64,000 nt of DNA from JAZNQL01 sp045531205. Its GTDB lineage: Bacteria > Bacillota > Clostridia > UMGS1883 > UMGS1540. This document shows, piece after piece, positions 1 through 9,396 of this stretch (position 1 is its first letter; the number at the start of each line of letters is the position of its first letter). Location: positions 32,802 to 96,801 of the forward strand of contig JAZSDN010000003.1 in assembly GCA_045531205.1 (NCBI GenBank). Direction: 5' to 3'. The notes beneath the pieces are model-generated. The model was not told the origin of the DNA. It made no database searches and saw nothing but the letters and a program-made list of their open reading frames with translations. The position numbers and the translations under genes are program-made.

Positions 1-1
1 C

Positions 2-1402
2 ATTACAGCATCGGGAGAATATGTGGCACTTTCGGCAAAAGATTCATATAAAAGACTTATATCACCTTCAATAGAAACAGAAATAAGAAACCTTTTGACA
101 GAAAGAGCAGAAGAATCGGCAATAAAAGTCTTCTCAAAAAATCTTTCGGGACTTTTGCTCTGCGCTCCCGTACGCGGAAAAACAGTGTTAGGACTTGACC
201 CGGGGTATCGCACAGGCTGTAAAGTTGCAGTAGTAGACGAAACGGGCAAGGTTTTAGATACAAACGTAATATATTGTACACTTCCTAATCACGATAAAGA
301 AAAGGCAAAACTCATATTAAAATCAATGGTAGAAAAAAATCGTGTAGATTTAGTGTCAATAGGTAACGGCACAGCATCAGGCGAAACCGAAATGGTAGTG
401 GCAGAGCTTATAGCAGAGCATTGCCCAAATTTAAAATATCTTATAGTAAGCGAAGCGGGAGCATCTGTATATTCAGCATCAAAGCTTGCAAGCAAGGAAT
501 TTCCTGAATATGACGTATCACTCCGAAGTGCGGTTTCTATAGCAAGAAGACTTCAGGACCCACTTGCCGAGCTTGTTAAAATAGAACCAAAGGCTATAGG
601 GGTAGGGCAGTACCAGCACGATATGAACCAGAAAAAACTTGGCGAAGCACTTGGCGGAGTAGTAGAAGACTGTGTAAACAGCGTAGGTATTGATTTAAAT
701 ACAGCATCGCCTTCACTTCTTTCTTATGTTGCAGGAATAAACTCTTCAATAGCAGAAAACATAACAGCATACAGAGAAGAAAACGGAAAGTTCAAAAACC
801 GTAAAGAACTTTTAAAGGTTCCCCGCCTTGGCGAAAAGGCATTCTTGCAGTGTGCGGGCTTTATGAGAATTAACGACGGTAACAATGTTTTTGACAATAC
901 CTTTGTTCATCCCGAAAGCTATGAAGTTGCAGAAAATCTTATAACAAAGCTTGGTTATGAGTTAAAGGATGTTGAGGAAGGTAAAATAGAAGACATACAA
1001 AGCCGCCTTGCACAGCATAATATAGAAGAGCTTGCAACAGAACTTAAAACAGGCGTACCTACATTGCGTGATATATGTACAAGCCTTTTAAAGAAGGGAA
1101 GAGACCCGCGTGAAGAATTACCCGCACCCGATTTTAAATCCAGAGTTTTAAGCATAAGTGATTTAAAACCAGGAATGATAATGAAGGGAACTGTCCGCAA
1201 CGTAATAGACTTTGGTGCCTTTGTTGACATAGGCGTTCATCAGGACGGGCTCGTTCACATTTCACAAATCTGTGACAAGTATATAAAGCATCCGCTTGAA
1301 GTCTTAAAAGTAGGCGACAGAGTAAATGTAAAAATACTTGAAATTGATGAAAATAAAAAAAGAATTTCACTTACAATGAGAGAACTTGACAATCGAAAAT
1401 AA
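2..1402 (+). CDS. tex: Tex-family RNA-binding transcription accessory protein, 5' partial
   Basis: The frame is open to the left edge, so only about the last 467 residues are present; Tex proteins are usually 700-720 residues long. A YqgF/RNase H-like domain begins with GLDPGYRTG near base 190. It is followed by helix-hairpin-helix segments (NTASPSLLSYVAG near base 700, then a region with VPRLGEKAF). A C-terminal S1 RNA-binding domain covers about bases 1170-1385 (GTVRNVIDFGAFVDIG, DGLVHISQ, ISLTMREL). Tex binds nucleic acid and influences transcription; it acts in the cytoplasm. A GTG at base 23 is an internal codon rather than the start, because homology continues upstream of it. It is followed by the V-ATPase operon, which has its own promoter. 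Confidence 0.95.
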   Translation: MTASGEYVALSAKDSYKRLISPSIETEIRNLLTERAEESAIKVFSKNLSGLLLCAPVRGKTVLGLDPGYRTGCKVAVVDETGKVLDTNVIYCTLPNHDKEKAKLILKSMVEKNRVDLVSIGNGTASGETEMVVAELIAEHCPNLKYLIVSEAGASVYSASKLASKEFPEYDVSLRSAVSIARRLQDPLAELVKIEPKAIGVGQYQHDMNQKKLGEALGGVVEDCVNSVGIDLNTASPSLLSYVAGINSSIAENITAYREENGKFKNRKELLKVPRLGEKAFLQCAGFMRINDGNNVFDNTFVHPESYEVAENLITKLGYELKDVEEGKIEDIQSRLAQHNIEELATELKTGVPTLRDICTSLLKKGRDPREELPAPDFKSRVLSISDLKPGMIMKGTVRNVIDFGAFVDIGVHQDGLVHISQICDKYIKHPLEVLKVGDRVNVKILEIDENKKRISLTMRELDNRK

Positions 1403-1440
1403 AATTTCAAACAAAAAATGTAAATTTTTTGCGAAAACTA

Positions 1441-1469
1441 TTGTAATTTATAACAAAAAATGTTAAAAT
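1441..1469 (+). promoter_or_regulatory. SigA-type promoter of the V-ATPase operon
   Basis: The -35 box TTGTAA (1441-1446) is followed by a 17-base spacer and the -10 box TAAAAT (1464-1469), with an extended TG at 1461-1462. It is the best promoter in the AT-rich gap between tex and the first V-ATPase gene, and no other strong one is seen before subunit D. Confidence 0.65.
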
Positions 1470-1521
1470 TGCGTTTGAAGAGTATTATTTAATAAAAAAC
1501 AGTCATAAAGCGGTGATTTAT

Positions 1522-1830
1522 ATGAAAGAAATTATGGAAAAAATCAAAAAGACCGAATATGAGGCGTCACAAATGTTAAAAACTGCAAAAGAAGAGTGCG
1601 AGCAAAAACTTGCTTTTGCAAAAAAAGATGCCGAAAAAAAGGCAGAACAAATAATTTTTGAAGCAAAAAGCTTTGCAGAACAAGCTAAAAAGGATTCACA
1701 AAGTATGGCTGAAACTTTTATAAAAGAGGCTGAAAACAAGGCTATGGCAGAGGCTTCGGAAATATCTCTGCGTGCAAACGCAAATAAAGATTCGGCTATA
1801 TCGGCAGTATTAAAAAAGCTTGCTGAATAA
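1522..1830 (+). CDS. ntpF: V-type ATPase subunit H/G-like stalk protein
   Basis: A 102-residue, Lys/Glu/Ala-rich, entirely helical protein with heptad character. It is the peripheral-stalk coiled-coil subunit (NtpF, AhaH or subunit G/H) that pairs with subunit E in A/V-type ATPases. The ATG at 1522 is preferred over the in-frame GTG at 1513 because a GGTGA ribosome site lies at the right distance before the ATG. It is the first gene of the V-ATPase operon and is followed after 24 bases by subunit I. Sequence alone is low-complexity coiled coil; the assignment rests on position and composition. Confidence 0.85.
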   Translation: MKEIMEKIKKTEYEASQMLKTAKEECEQKLAFAKKDAEKKAEQIIFEAKSFAEQAKKDSQSMAETFIKEAENKAMAEASEISLRANANKDSAISAVLKKLAE

Positions 1831-1854
1831 AAGATTAAAAAAGTAGGTAGTATT

Positions 1855-3885
1855 ATGGCAGTTCTTTTAATGAAAAAACTTCATATATGCGCTTTGAAAA
1901 AAGATAAAAAGTCTTTGCTTGAATATTTGCAGAAAAAAGGAATAGTGGAAATTGAAAGCATAGAGAAAGAAGAGGGATTTGTAAGTTCAGATTCTTCATC
2001 AAAACGTCTTTTGTTTGAAAAGCAGTTAAAGGATGCAGAAACCGCAATTTCAATATTGCAGGGCTATTCAGGGAAAAAAGCATCTATGTTCGCTTCGCTT
2101 GAAGGCAGGGGCGAAATAGAAGGCAAAAAACTGCAGGCTGTAATAGATAAAAGCGATGACATAAAATCAACAGTACAGCGTGTTTTGGATTTGCAGACAT
2201 CACTTATTGAAAACAAAGCAAAAATCCAGCAAGAGGCCGATAAAAAAGAAGCTTTAAAACCCTGGGAAGGGCTTGATATCCCCGTAGGATTTACAAAAAC
2301 AAACAAAACTTCTGTTATACTCGGCACTCTTTCGGGCGAGTTTTCATACGAAGATATATGCTTTAAGCTTTCTTCAAAATTAGAAGAGGATTCTCCTTTT
2401 TATCTCGAAACAGTATTTCAGGATAAAGTTCAAACCTGTATAGCTTTGGTTTTACTTTCAAAAGACGAAAAAACGGCTGAAAATATTCTTCGTGATATAG
2501 GATTTTCAAGAATAGCACTAAACACATCTTTGATTCCTTGTGAAGAAATTAAAAATATTGACAAAACAATTCAAGACCTTGAAAAAGAAATACAAAGTAT
2601 AGAAGAAGAATTACGTAAAATAAGTGAGCAGATAAAAAATATACAAATATTTTGTGATTACTGCCGTATAAAGGTTGAAAGATACGAAGTATCAGATAAA
2701 ACCCTTGAATCTGAAAACACTTTTCTTATTAGCGGATATGTTCTTGAAAAAGAAGCAGAAAAGATTATAAACCGACTTGAAAAGAAATTTATTTGCTATA
2801 CATCCCTTACAGAGCCTTGCGAAAATGACGATGTTCCCGTAGCTTTGGAAAACGGAACCGTCGCAAGTGCATTTGAAGGAGTCTTATCTTCTTATGGACT
2901 TCCTAAAAAAGGAGAGCTTGACCCCTCAAAAGTAATGAGCATTTTTTATATCTTCCTTTTCGGGCTTATGCTTTCGGATGCAGCCTATGGCTTAATAATG
3001 AGCGTTGTATGCTTTGTAGCATTGAAAAAGTTTCCTAAAATGGGGGAAGGACTTCGCAAAGCCTTGCGTATGTATATGTATTGCGGACTTTCAACCCTTT
3101 TCTGGGGAATTATGTTCGGCGGATATTTTGGGGACGCAATAGACGTAGTGGCAAAAACCTTTTTCGGAGTGCAAATACCCGAAGGCGGTCTTATAAAGCC
3201 CTTGTGGTTTGCACCTATAAACGACCCGATGAAGCTTCTTTTGTATAGCTTGCTTTTTGGGCTTATCCATCTTTTTGCAGGTCTTGGAATGAAAGGCTAT
3301 GCCCTTTTAAAAAATAAAGATTATAAAGGACTTTTTGCTGATGTAATTTTATGGTTCTTCTTTTTAACAGGACTTGTAGGGATATTCCTTCCCACAAAAA
3401 TATTTGCATCAATAGCCGGCTTTGAAGTGATATTCCCTATATGGCTTAATACAACATTTAAAATATTGGCTATAGGCGGAGCCGTGGGAATACTTTTTAC
3501 AGCAGGCGGAGGCAGAAAGAACAAAATCCTCTCTTTGGCACTCGGTGCATATAGCCTTTACGGAATAACAAGCTGGCTTTCCGACTTACTTTCTTATTCA
3601 AGACTTTTAGCATTAGGTCTTGCAACAGGCGTAATAGCACAGGTTATAAACTCAATGGGCTCCATGTTCGGTGGAGGAATTATAGGCGCAGTTATATTTA
3701 TTGTAGTGTTCATTATAGGACATACATTTAATATAGCAATAAATTTGCTTGGGGCGTATGTGCATACAAACCGTTTGCAGTATGTAGAATTTTTCGGTAA
3801 ATTCTACGAAGGCGGCGGCAGAGCATTTTCACCTTTTAAGCAGAACACAAAATATGTTGATATCAAGGAGGAAAAAACATTATGA
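1855..3885 (+). CDS. ntpI: V-type ATPase subunit I (a-subunit)
   Basis: A 676-residue membrane stator subunit that forms the ion half-channels beside the K ring. The N-terminal half (to about residue 340) is soluble and contains coiled coil around residues 225-270. The C-terminal half has about seven membrane segments. The region LLSYSRLLALGLATGVIAQ near residue 580 carries the Arg expected to face the rotor carboxylate, a conserved feature of a-subunits. The stop overlaps the subunit K start by four bases (ATGA), which implies translational coupling. Length and domain order are normal for the family. Confidence 0.96.
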   Translation: MAVLLMKKLHICALKKDKKSLLEYLQKKGIVEIESIEKEEGFVSSDSSSKRLLFEKQLKDAETAISILQGYSGKKASMFASLEGRGEIEGKKLQAVIDKSDDIKSTVQRVLDLQTSLIENKAKIQQEADKKEALKPWEGLDIPVGFTKTNKTSVILGTLSGEFSYEDICFKLSSKLEEDSPFYLETVFQDKVQTCIALVLLSKDEKTAENILRDIGFSRIALNTSLIPCEEIKNIDKTIQDLEKEIQSIEEELRKISEQIKNIQIFCDYCRIKVERYEVSDKTLESENTFLISGYVLEKEAEKIINRLEKKFICYTSLTEPCENDDVPVALENGTVASAFEGVLSSYGLPKKGELDPSKVMSIFYIFLFGLMLSDAAYGLIMSVVCFVALKKFPKMGEGLRKALRMYMYCGLSTLFWGIMFGGYFGDAIDVVAKTFFGVQIPEGGLIKPLWFAPINDPMKLLLYSLLFGLIHLFAGLGMKGYALLKNKDYKGLFADVILWFFFLTGLVGIFLPTKIFASIAGFEVIFPIWLNTTFKILAIGGAVGILFTAGGGRKNKILSLALGAYSLYGITSWLSDLLSYSRLLALGLATGVIAQVINSMGSMFGGGIIGAVIFIVVFIIGHTFNIAINLLGAYVHTNRLQYVEFFGKFYEGGGRAFSPFKQNTKYVDIKEEKTL

Positions 3886-4352
3886 CAGGAATAGTTTACG
3901 CATTACTCGGAGCAGCAGTAGCAGTATTTTTAGCAGGAGCAGGTTCTGCTATAGGTGTAGGAATTGCAGGTCAGGCGGCAGCAGGAGTTGTAAGCGAAGA
4001 CCCAAATAAATTCGCAAAGGTACTTATTATGCAGCTTCTTCCCGGCACACAGGGCATTTACGGCTTGCTTGTAGGCTTTATAGTATTGTCAAAAATAGGC
4101 GTACTCGGAGGTGCCTTGGTTGACTTAACAGTAGCACAGGGACTTTTAATTTTAGCTTCATGCCTTCCAATTGGCATAGTTGGTCTTATTTCGGCTAAAT
4201 ATCAGGGACAAACTGCAGCAGCAGGTATCGGTATAGTAGCTAAAAAACCCGAACAGTTTGGTAAAGCAATGCTTTTCCCTGCAATGGTTGAAACTTATGC
4301 AATTTTGGCACTTCTCATTTCAATACTTGCAGTAAACGGAATTCAGTTCTAA
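3882..4352 (+). CDS. ntpK: V-type ATPase subunit K, Na+-type rotor proteolipid
   Basis: A 156-residue proteolipid with two fused helical hairpins (four membrane segments), which forms the rotor ring. The first hairpin has LLPGTQGIYG and the second has the ion-binding glutamate in MVETYAIL (E137). Compared with the Enterococcus hirae NtpK sequence as I recall it, all five Na+ ligands are kept: L53, T56, Q57, Q108 and E137. This points to Na+ rather than H+ as the coupling ion. The gene overlaps subunit I by four bases and has a strong AAGGAGG ribosome site inside the upstream gene. The ion choice is inference from residues. Confidence 0.97.
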   Translation: MTGIVYALLGAAVAVFLAGAGSAIGVGIAGQAAAGVVSEDPNKFAKVLIMQLLPGTQGIYGLLVGFIVLSKIGVLGGALVDLTVAQGLLILASCLPIGIVGLISAKYQGQTAAAGIGIVAKKPEQFGKAMLFPAMVETYAILALLISILAVNGIQF

Positions 4353-4363
4353 GAGGTAGTGTA

Positions 4364-4951
4364 ATGGGAATTGAAAAAATAACCGACGAAATAATAAAAG
4401 AGGCGCGCACACAGGCAGAAGAACTTCAAAAAGAATACGATTCAAAAATAAAAGAAATAACCGATAGAATTCTTTTTGATGCACAAAAAGAAAAAGAAAC
4501 CATTGTTTCAAAAATAGATAAAGATAAAGCTTCTGCAGAAACTATGGCAAAATCTTCGGCAGATTTAAAAGCACGCAGAATAATTCTTGAAGCAAAACAA
4601 AAGGTTATATCTGATATCAAAGAAGGAATAACCGATGCAATCTTAAAAATGCCAAAAGAAGAATATTTTGACTTTTTGCTCTCTCTTTTAAAGAAAAAAA
4701 TAACGGGAGCAGAAGGAACGCTTTGCTTTAACACGGCTGACTTAAAAAATATGCCGGCAGATTTTTTAGAAAAGGTTAACCAAATTGCATCCCCTTTAGG
4801 CGGAAAAATAACCCTTTCAAAAGAAACAGCCGATATAGACGGTGGATTTTTGCTTTCTTATGGAGATGTAGTTGAAAATACATCACTTAAAGCACTTATA
4901 AACGAAAACAGCGATACAATATCGGATATTATAAGCAAAACAGTTTTCTGA
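4364..4951 (+). CDS. ntpE: V-type ATPase subunit E
   Basis: A 195-residue peripheral stalk subunit. The N-terminal ~95 residues are charged and alpha-helical (coiled coil with the NtpF-type partner). The C-terminal domain is globular and ends with the family-typical GGFLLSYGDVVENTSLKAL region followed by a helix that contacts the catalytic head. It lies 11 bases after subunit K, with GAGGTAG as ribosome site. Length is normal (about 190-200). Confidence 0.94.
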   Translation: MGIEKITDEIIKEARTQAEELQKEYDSKIKEITDRILFDAQKEKETIVSKIDKDKASAETMAKSSADLKARRIILEAKQKVISDIKEGITDAILKMPKEEYFDFLLSLLKKKITGAEGTLCFNTADLKNMPADFLEKVNQIASPLGGKITLSKETADIDGGFLLSYGDVVENTSLKALINENSDTISDIISKTVF

Positions 4952-4976
4952 TTTTCGGAAAGGAAGGTTAGGGCGT

Positions 4977-5927
4977 ATGGAAAATTATGCTTACGCTGTA
5001 GCCCGCATAAGGGCACTCGAAATAAATCTTATAACCAATGCCGATATCGACAGACTTATGGCTTGTGGCGATACCGAAAGTTCATTGCGCCTTCTTTCTG
5101 AAAAAGGCTGGGATACCGAAAATTATGAACTTATGTTTTCAAAGGAAAGAGAAAAAACATGGAAAACGGTAAACGAGCTTATTGATGTTTCATTACTTTC
5201 GGTTTTTTCGTTTGAAAAAGATTTTCATAATTTAAAAGCAGCAATAAAAAGTCTTATAACAAACGATATACCAGACGGAATTTTTTATCTAGACGCATCT
5301 TTTGATAAAGATACACTTTTAAGTGCGGTAACCGAAAAAGCGTTTGAAAAACTTCCAAAGTATATGCAGTCTCCTGCACAGGAAGCGTATGAAACGCTGA
5401 TGCACACAAGCGACGGACAGCTTTGCGATATGATACTCGATAAAGCAACCCTTCTTGCAATAAAAGAAGCGGCAGAAAATTCAAAAGAAGAAATACTTAA
5501 AGATTATGCAAAATCTTATATCGAAACCGCAAACATAAAAATAGCGGTACGCTGTGCAAAAACAAATAAAAGTGAAGAATTTACTTTTAATGCTCTGGCA
5601 CCGTGCGACAGTATAAATATTCGCGATTTGTCAAGGGCAGCAGCCGGTGGGGCAGAAGAATTAGCAGAATATCTTTCAGAAAGCGGATTTTCAAAAGCTG
5701 TAGAGAAGCTTAAAAAATCGGTAAACGCTTTTGAGTGTTGGTGTGATAATAACATAATAGATGCAATTCTCCCTCAAAAATACAATCCGTTTTCAGCAGG
5801 ACCTGTAATTGCATATTATCTCGCACGCGAAAACGAAATAAAAACGGTTAAAATTATTTTAACCTGTAAACAAAACGGCTTTTCTGACGAAAGTATCAGG
5901 GAAAGGGTAAGGAAAATGTATGAGTAA
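4977..5927 (+). CDS. ntpC: V-type ATPase subunit C (d-type, ring-to-shaft connector)
   Basis: A 316-residue all-helical protein of the V-ATPase d/AC39 family. It sits on the K ring and connects it to the central shaft. The start MENYAYAVARIRALE and the end in YYLARENEIKTVKIIL followed by IRERVRKMYE are typical of the bacterial NtpC family. The ribosome site AAAGGAAGG precedes the ATG. The 3' end overlaps subunit F by eight bases. Confidence 0.95.
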   Translation: MENYAYAVARIRALEINLITNADIDRLMACGDTESSLRLLSEKGWDTENYELMFSKEREKTWKTVNELIDVSLLSVFSFEKDFHNLKAAIKSLITNDIPDGIFYLDASFDKDTLLSAVTEKAFEKLPKYMQSPAQEAYETLMHTSDGQLCDMILDKATLLAIKEAAENSKEEILKDYAKSYIETANIKIAVRCAKTNKSEEFTFNALAPCDSINIRDLSRAAAGGAEELAEYLSESGFSKAVEKLKKSVNAFECWCDNNIIDAILPQKYNPFSAGPVIAYYLARENEIKTVKIILTCKQNGFSDESIRERVRKMYE

Positions 5928-6240
5928 AGTAGCAGTAATGGGCGATTATGACAGTATATACGGCTTTGCGGCAATCGGACTCGAGATATTTCCCGAAACT
6001 CAGCCCGAAAAAGCAGCAGAAAAGCTTAAAAATCTGGCAGAAGCCGGATATATGGTCATTTATATAACAGAAAATTTAGCCTCAAAAATCAGCGAAGAAA
6101 TAGCTGAATATAAAACCCGTATATTGCCGTCAATAATTTTGATTCCCGGAGTAGTGGGAAATACGGGCGAAGGTATAATAAACGTAAAAAAATCGGTTGA
6201 ACAGGCAGTAGGTTCTGACATATTGTTCTCTGATAAATAA
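5920..6240 (+). CDS. ntpG: V-type ATPase subunit F (central shaft)
   Basis: A 106-residue Rossmann-like protein starting MSKVAVMGDYDSIYGFAAIG, the typical opening of subunit F. It has YMVIYITENLA in the middle and PSIILIPGVVGNTGEG near the end. It forms the central rotor shaft with subunit D. It overlaps subunit C by eight bases and is separated from subunit A by 11 bases. Confidence 0.95.
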   Translation: MSKVAVMGDYDSIYGFAAIGLEIFPETQPEKAAEKLKNLAEAGYMVIYITENLASKISEEIAEYKTRILPSIILIPGVVGNTGEGIINVKKSVEQAVGSDILFSDK

Positions 6241-6251
6241 GAGGTGTTATT

Positions 6252-8018
6252 ATGAGTATAGGAAGAATTAAAAAAATTGCAGGACCATTGGTAATAGCAG
6301 AAGGTATGAAAGACGCCAATATGTTTGACGTTGTAAGAGTAAGCGAAAAACGTCTTATAGGCGAAGTTATAGAAATGCACGGGGACGAGGCATCCATTCA
6401 GGTATATGAGGAAACATCGGGCTTAAAACCCGGTGAACCTGTTGAATCAACAGAAATTCCGCTTTGTGCAGAACTCGGCCCCGGTCTTATAGAAAGTATA
6501 TACGATGGTATCCAAAGACCCCTTGTAGCCATTATGGAAAAATGCGGGAATAACCTTGAGCGAGGAGTTGAAGTTCCTTCTCTTAACCGTGAAAAGGTAT
6601 GGACATTTAATGCAACCGCTTCTGTAGGTGACAATGTTTTAGGCGGAGATATTTTGGGAACAGTACAGGAAACCCCCGTTGTTCTTCACAAAATAATGGT
6701 GCCAAACGGTATAAAAGGTGTTATAACACAAATTACATCAGGCGACTTTAAAGTTTCCGATGTTGTGGCAAAAATCAAAACAGATAAAGGCGAAGAAGAA
6801 GTTACACTTATGCAAAAATGGCCTGTACGAAGAGGCCGCCCCTATAAAGAAAAACTGCAGCCTTCAATGCCGCTTGTAACAGGAACAAGAGTTATAGATA
6901 TGTTTTTCCCAATAGCAAAAGGCGGTGTAGCAACAGTACCCGGACCTTTCGGCAGCGGAAAAACAGTAGTACAGCATCAGCTTGCAAAATGGGCAGATGC
7001 AGATATAGTTGTGTATATAGGCTGCGGAGAACGTGGAAACGAAATGACCGACGTTTTAAACGAATTCCCCGAACTTATCGACCCCAAAACAGGTCGTTCG
7101 CTTATGGAACGTACAGTGTTGATAGCAAACACCTCGGATATGCCTGTTGCGGCAAGAGAAGCATCAATATACACAGGTATCACAATAGCAGAATATTTCC
7201 GTGATATGGGTTATTCGGTAGCACTTATGGCAGACTCAACCTCACGTTGGGCAGAAGCACTTCGTGAAATGTCAGGAAGACTTCAGGAAATGCCCGGTGA
7301 AGAAGGCTACCCTGCATACCTCGGAAGCCGTCTTGCACAGTTCTACGAAAGAGCGGGATATGTTATCTCAAACGGAACAGAGGGAAGAGAAGGTGCACTT
7401 TCAGTAATCGGTGCCGTATCACCTCCCGGTGGTGATATTTCAGAACCCGTAGCACAGGCAACACTCCGTATAGTAAAAGTATTCTGGGGACTTGACTCGG
7501 CACTTGCATACAAACGTCACTTCCCGGCAATAAACTGGCTTAACAGCTATTCGCTTTATCAGGAAGATACAGGCAAATGGTTTAACAAAAATATATCTGA
7601 CGAGTGGACAGAAGCACGTGCCGCTATGATGCGTCTTTTGCAGGAAGAAAGCGAGCTTGACGAAATAGTAAAAATGGTAGGTATAGATGCCTTGTCATCG
7701 CAGGACAGAATAAAAATGGAAGCTGCACGCAGTATCCGTGAAGACTTCTTGCATCAGAACTCGTTCCACGAAACAGATACTTATACAACCCCTGATAAAC
7801 AGATTTTAATGGCAAAGCTTATTTTGGCATATTATCAAAAAGCAATGCAGGGACTTGAAAATAAAGCAGATATGAGAGAGATTATAAATCTCCCTGTAAG
7901 AGAACAAATAGGCCGTTTTAAATATGTAAAAGAAGAAAACTGCAAAGCAGAATACGAAAAAGTTTATAACGAGCTTGAAAATCAGATTAACACACTTATA
8001 AGTAAGGAGGAAGACTGA
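6252..8018 (+). CDS. ntpA: V-type ATPase catalytic subunit A
   Basis: The 588-residue catalytic ATPase subunit. It has an N-terminal beta barrel, the bulge (non-homologous) region around residues 110-190, and the nucleotide-binding domain with P-loop GPFGSGKT near residue 231. GCGERGNEM and the Walker B region SVALMADSTSRWAEALRE follow, then the C-terminal helical domain. Length is normal. The stop and the next start share one base (TGATG), so A and B are translationally coupled. Confidence 0.98.
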   Translation: MSIGRIKKIAGPLVIAEGMKDANMFDVVRVSEKRLIGEVIEMHGDEASIQVYEETSGLKPGEPVESTEIPLCAELGPGLIESIYDGIQRPLVAIMEKCGNNLERGVEVPSLNREKVWTFNATASVGDNVLGGDILGTVQETPVVLHKIMVPNGIKGVITQITSGDFKVSDVVAKIKTDKGEEEVTLMQKWPVRRGRPYKEKLQPSMPLVTGTRVIDMFFPIAKGGVATVPGPFGSGKTVVQHQLAKWADADIVVYIGCGERGNEMTDVLNEFPELIDPKTGRSLMERTVLIANTSDMPVAAREASIYTGITIAEYFRDMGYSVALMADSTSRWAEALREMSGRLQEMPGEEGYPAYLGSRLAQFYERAGYVISNGTEGREGALSVIGAVSPPGGDISEPVAQATLRIVKVFWGLDSALAYKRHFPAINWLNSYSLYQEDTGKWFNKNISDEWTEARAAMMRLLQEESELDEIVKMVGIDALSSQDRIKMEAARSIREDFLHQNSFHETDTYTTPDKQILMAKLILAYYQKAMQGLENKADMREIINLPVREQIGRFKYVKEENCKAEYEKVYNELENQINTLISKEED

Positions 8019-9391
8019 TGCCAAAAGAATATAAAACAATTCAGGAAGTAGCAGGTCCTCTTATGCTTGTTTCGGGCGTTGAAGGGGTATCCTATGACGA
8101 ACTTGGCGAAATAGAACTTGCATCAGGCGAAACACGTCGTTGTAAAGTATTAGAAGTAAACGGAAACAATGTACTTGTACAGCTTTTCGAAAATGCCGTT
8201 GGTATAAACCTTTCCGACAGTAAGGTGCGTTTTATGGGCAGAAGTATGCAACTTGGCGTATCAGAAGATATGCTTGGCAGAGTATTCAACGGTCTTGGTA
8301 TGCCTATAGATAACGGCCCCGAAATTTTGCCGGCAGAACGCCGCGATATAAACGGCTTGCCTATGAACCCCGCAGCACGTAACTATCCTAACGAATTTAT
8401 ACAAACAGGCGTTTCAGCAATCGACGGACTTAATACCCTCGTAAGAGGACAGAAGTTACCTATATTTTCAGCTTCAGGCTTGCCTCACGCACAGCTTGCA
8501 GCGCAGATAGCAAGACAGGCAAAGGTAAGAGGAACTGATGACCAGTTTGCCGTTGTATTTGCAGCAATGGGTATTACCTTTGAAGAAGCAAACTTCTTTA
8601 TCGAAAGCTTTAAAGAAACAGGCGCAATAGACAGAACAACCCTTTTCATAAACCTTGCAAACGACCCTGCAGTTGAGCGTATAGCAACCCCCCGTATGGC
8701 ACTTACAGCAGCAGAATATCTTGCATTTGAAAAGGATATGCACGTTCTTGTAATATTAACCGATATAACAAACTATGCAGACGCACTTCGTGAAGTATCT
8801 GCCGCACGAAAAGAGGTTCCGGGTCGCCGTGGTTACCCGGGATATATGTATACAGACCTTGCAACTTTATACGAAAGAGCAGGCCGTCAGCGCGGCAAAA
8901 AGGGAAGTATCACAATGATGCCCATCCTCACTATGCCCGAAGATGATAAAACACATCCAATTCCTGACTTAACAGGCTATATAACAGAAGGACAGATAAT
9001 CCTAAGCCGTGAGCTTTACCGTAAAGGCGTAGAGCCTCCCATTGATGTTCTTCCTTCACTTTCAAGACTTAAGGATAAAGGTATAGGCGAAGGTAAAACA
9101 AGAGCCGACCATTCAAACGTTTTAAATCAGCTTTTCTCGGCGTATGCAAGAGGTAAAGAAGCAAAAGAACTTATGACAATCTTAGGTGAAGCAGCACTTT
9201 CCGAAATTGACTTAAAATATGCACACTTCTCCGAAGAATTCGAACAGGAATATTTGTCACAAGGCTATAAAGCAGACAGAAGCATAGAAGAAACCTTAAA
9301 GGTAGGCTGGAGACTTTTGTCACTTCTCCCAAGAAGCGAATTAAAACGTATAGACGATAAGTTCCTTGATGAGTATTACGGTAAGGAGTGA
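8018..9391 (+). CDS. ntpB: V-type ATPase regulatory subunit B
   Basis: A 457-residue non-catalytic nucleotide-binding subunit that alternates with A in the head. It lacks a P-loop lysine motif; the corresponding region reads FSASGLPHAQLAAQIARQA, as expected for B. Other family marks are VLVILTDITNYADALREVSA and GRRGYPGYMYTDLATLYERAGR. It overlaps subunit A by one base and is five bases from subunit D. Confidence 0.98.
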   Translation: MPKEYKTIQEVAGPLMLVSGVEGVSYDELGEIELASGETRRCKVLEVNGNNVLVQLFENAVGINLSDSKVRFMGRSMQLGVSEDMLGRVFNGLGMPIDNGPEILPAERRDINGLPMNPAARNYPNEFIQTGVSAIDGLNTLVRGQKLPIFSASGLPHAQLAAQIARQAKVRGTDDQFAVVFAAMGITFEEANFFIESFKETGAIDRTTLFINLANDPAVERIATPRMALTAAEYLAFEKDMHVLVILTDITNYADALREVSAARKEVPGRRGYPGYMYTDLATLYERAGRQRGKKGSITMMPILTMPEDDKTHPIPDLTGYITEGQIILSRELYRKGVEPPIDVLPSLSRLKDKGIGEGKTRADHSNVLNQLFSAYARGKEAKELMTILGEAALSEIDLKYAHFSEEFEQEYLSQGYKADRSIEETLKVGWRLLSLLPRSELKRIDDKFLDEYYGKE

Positions 9392-9396
9392 TATAA

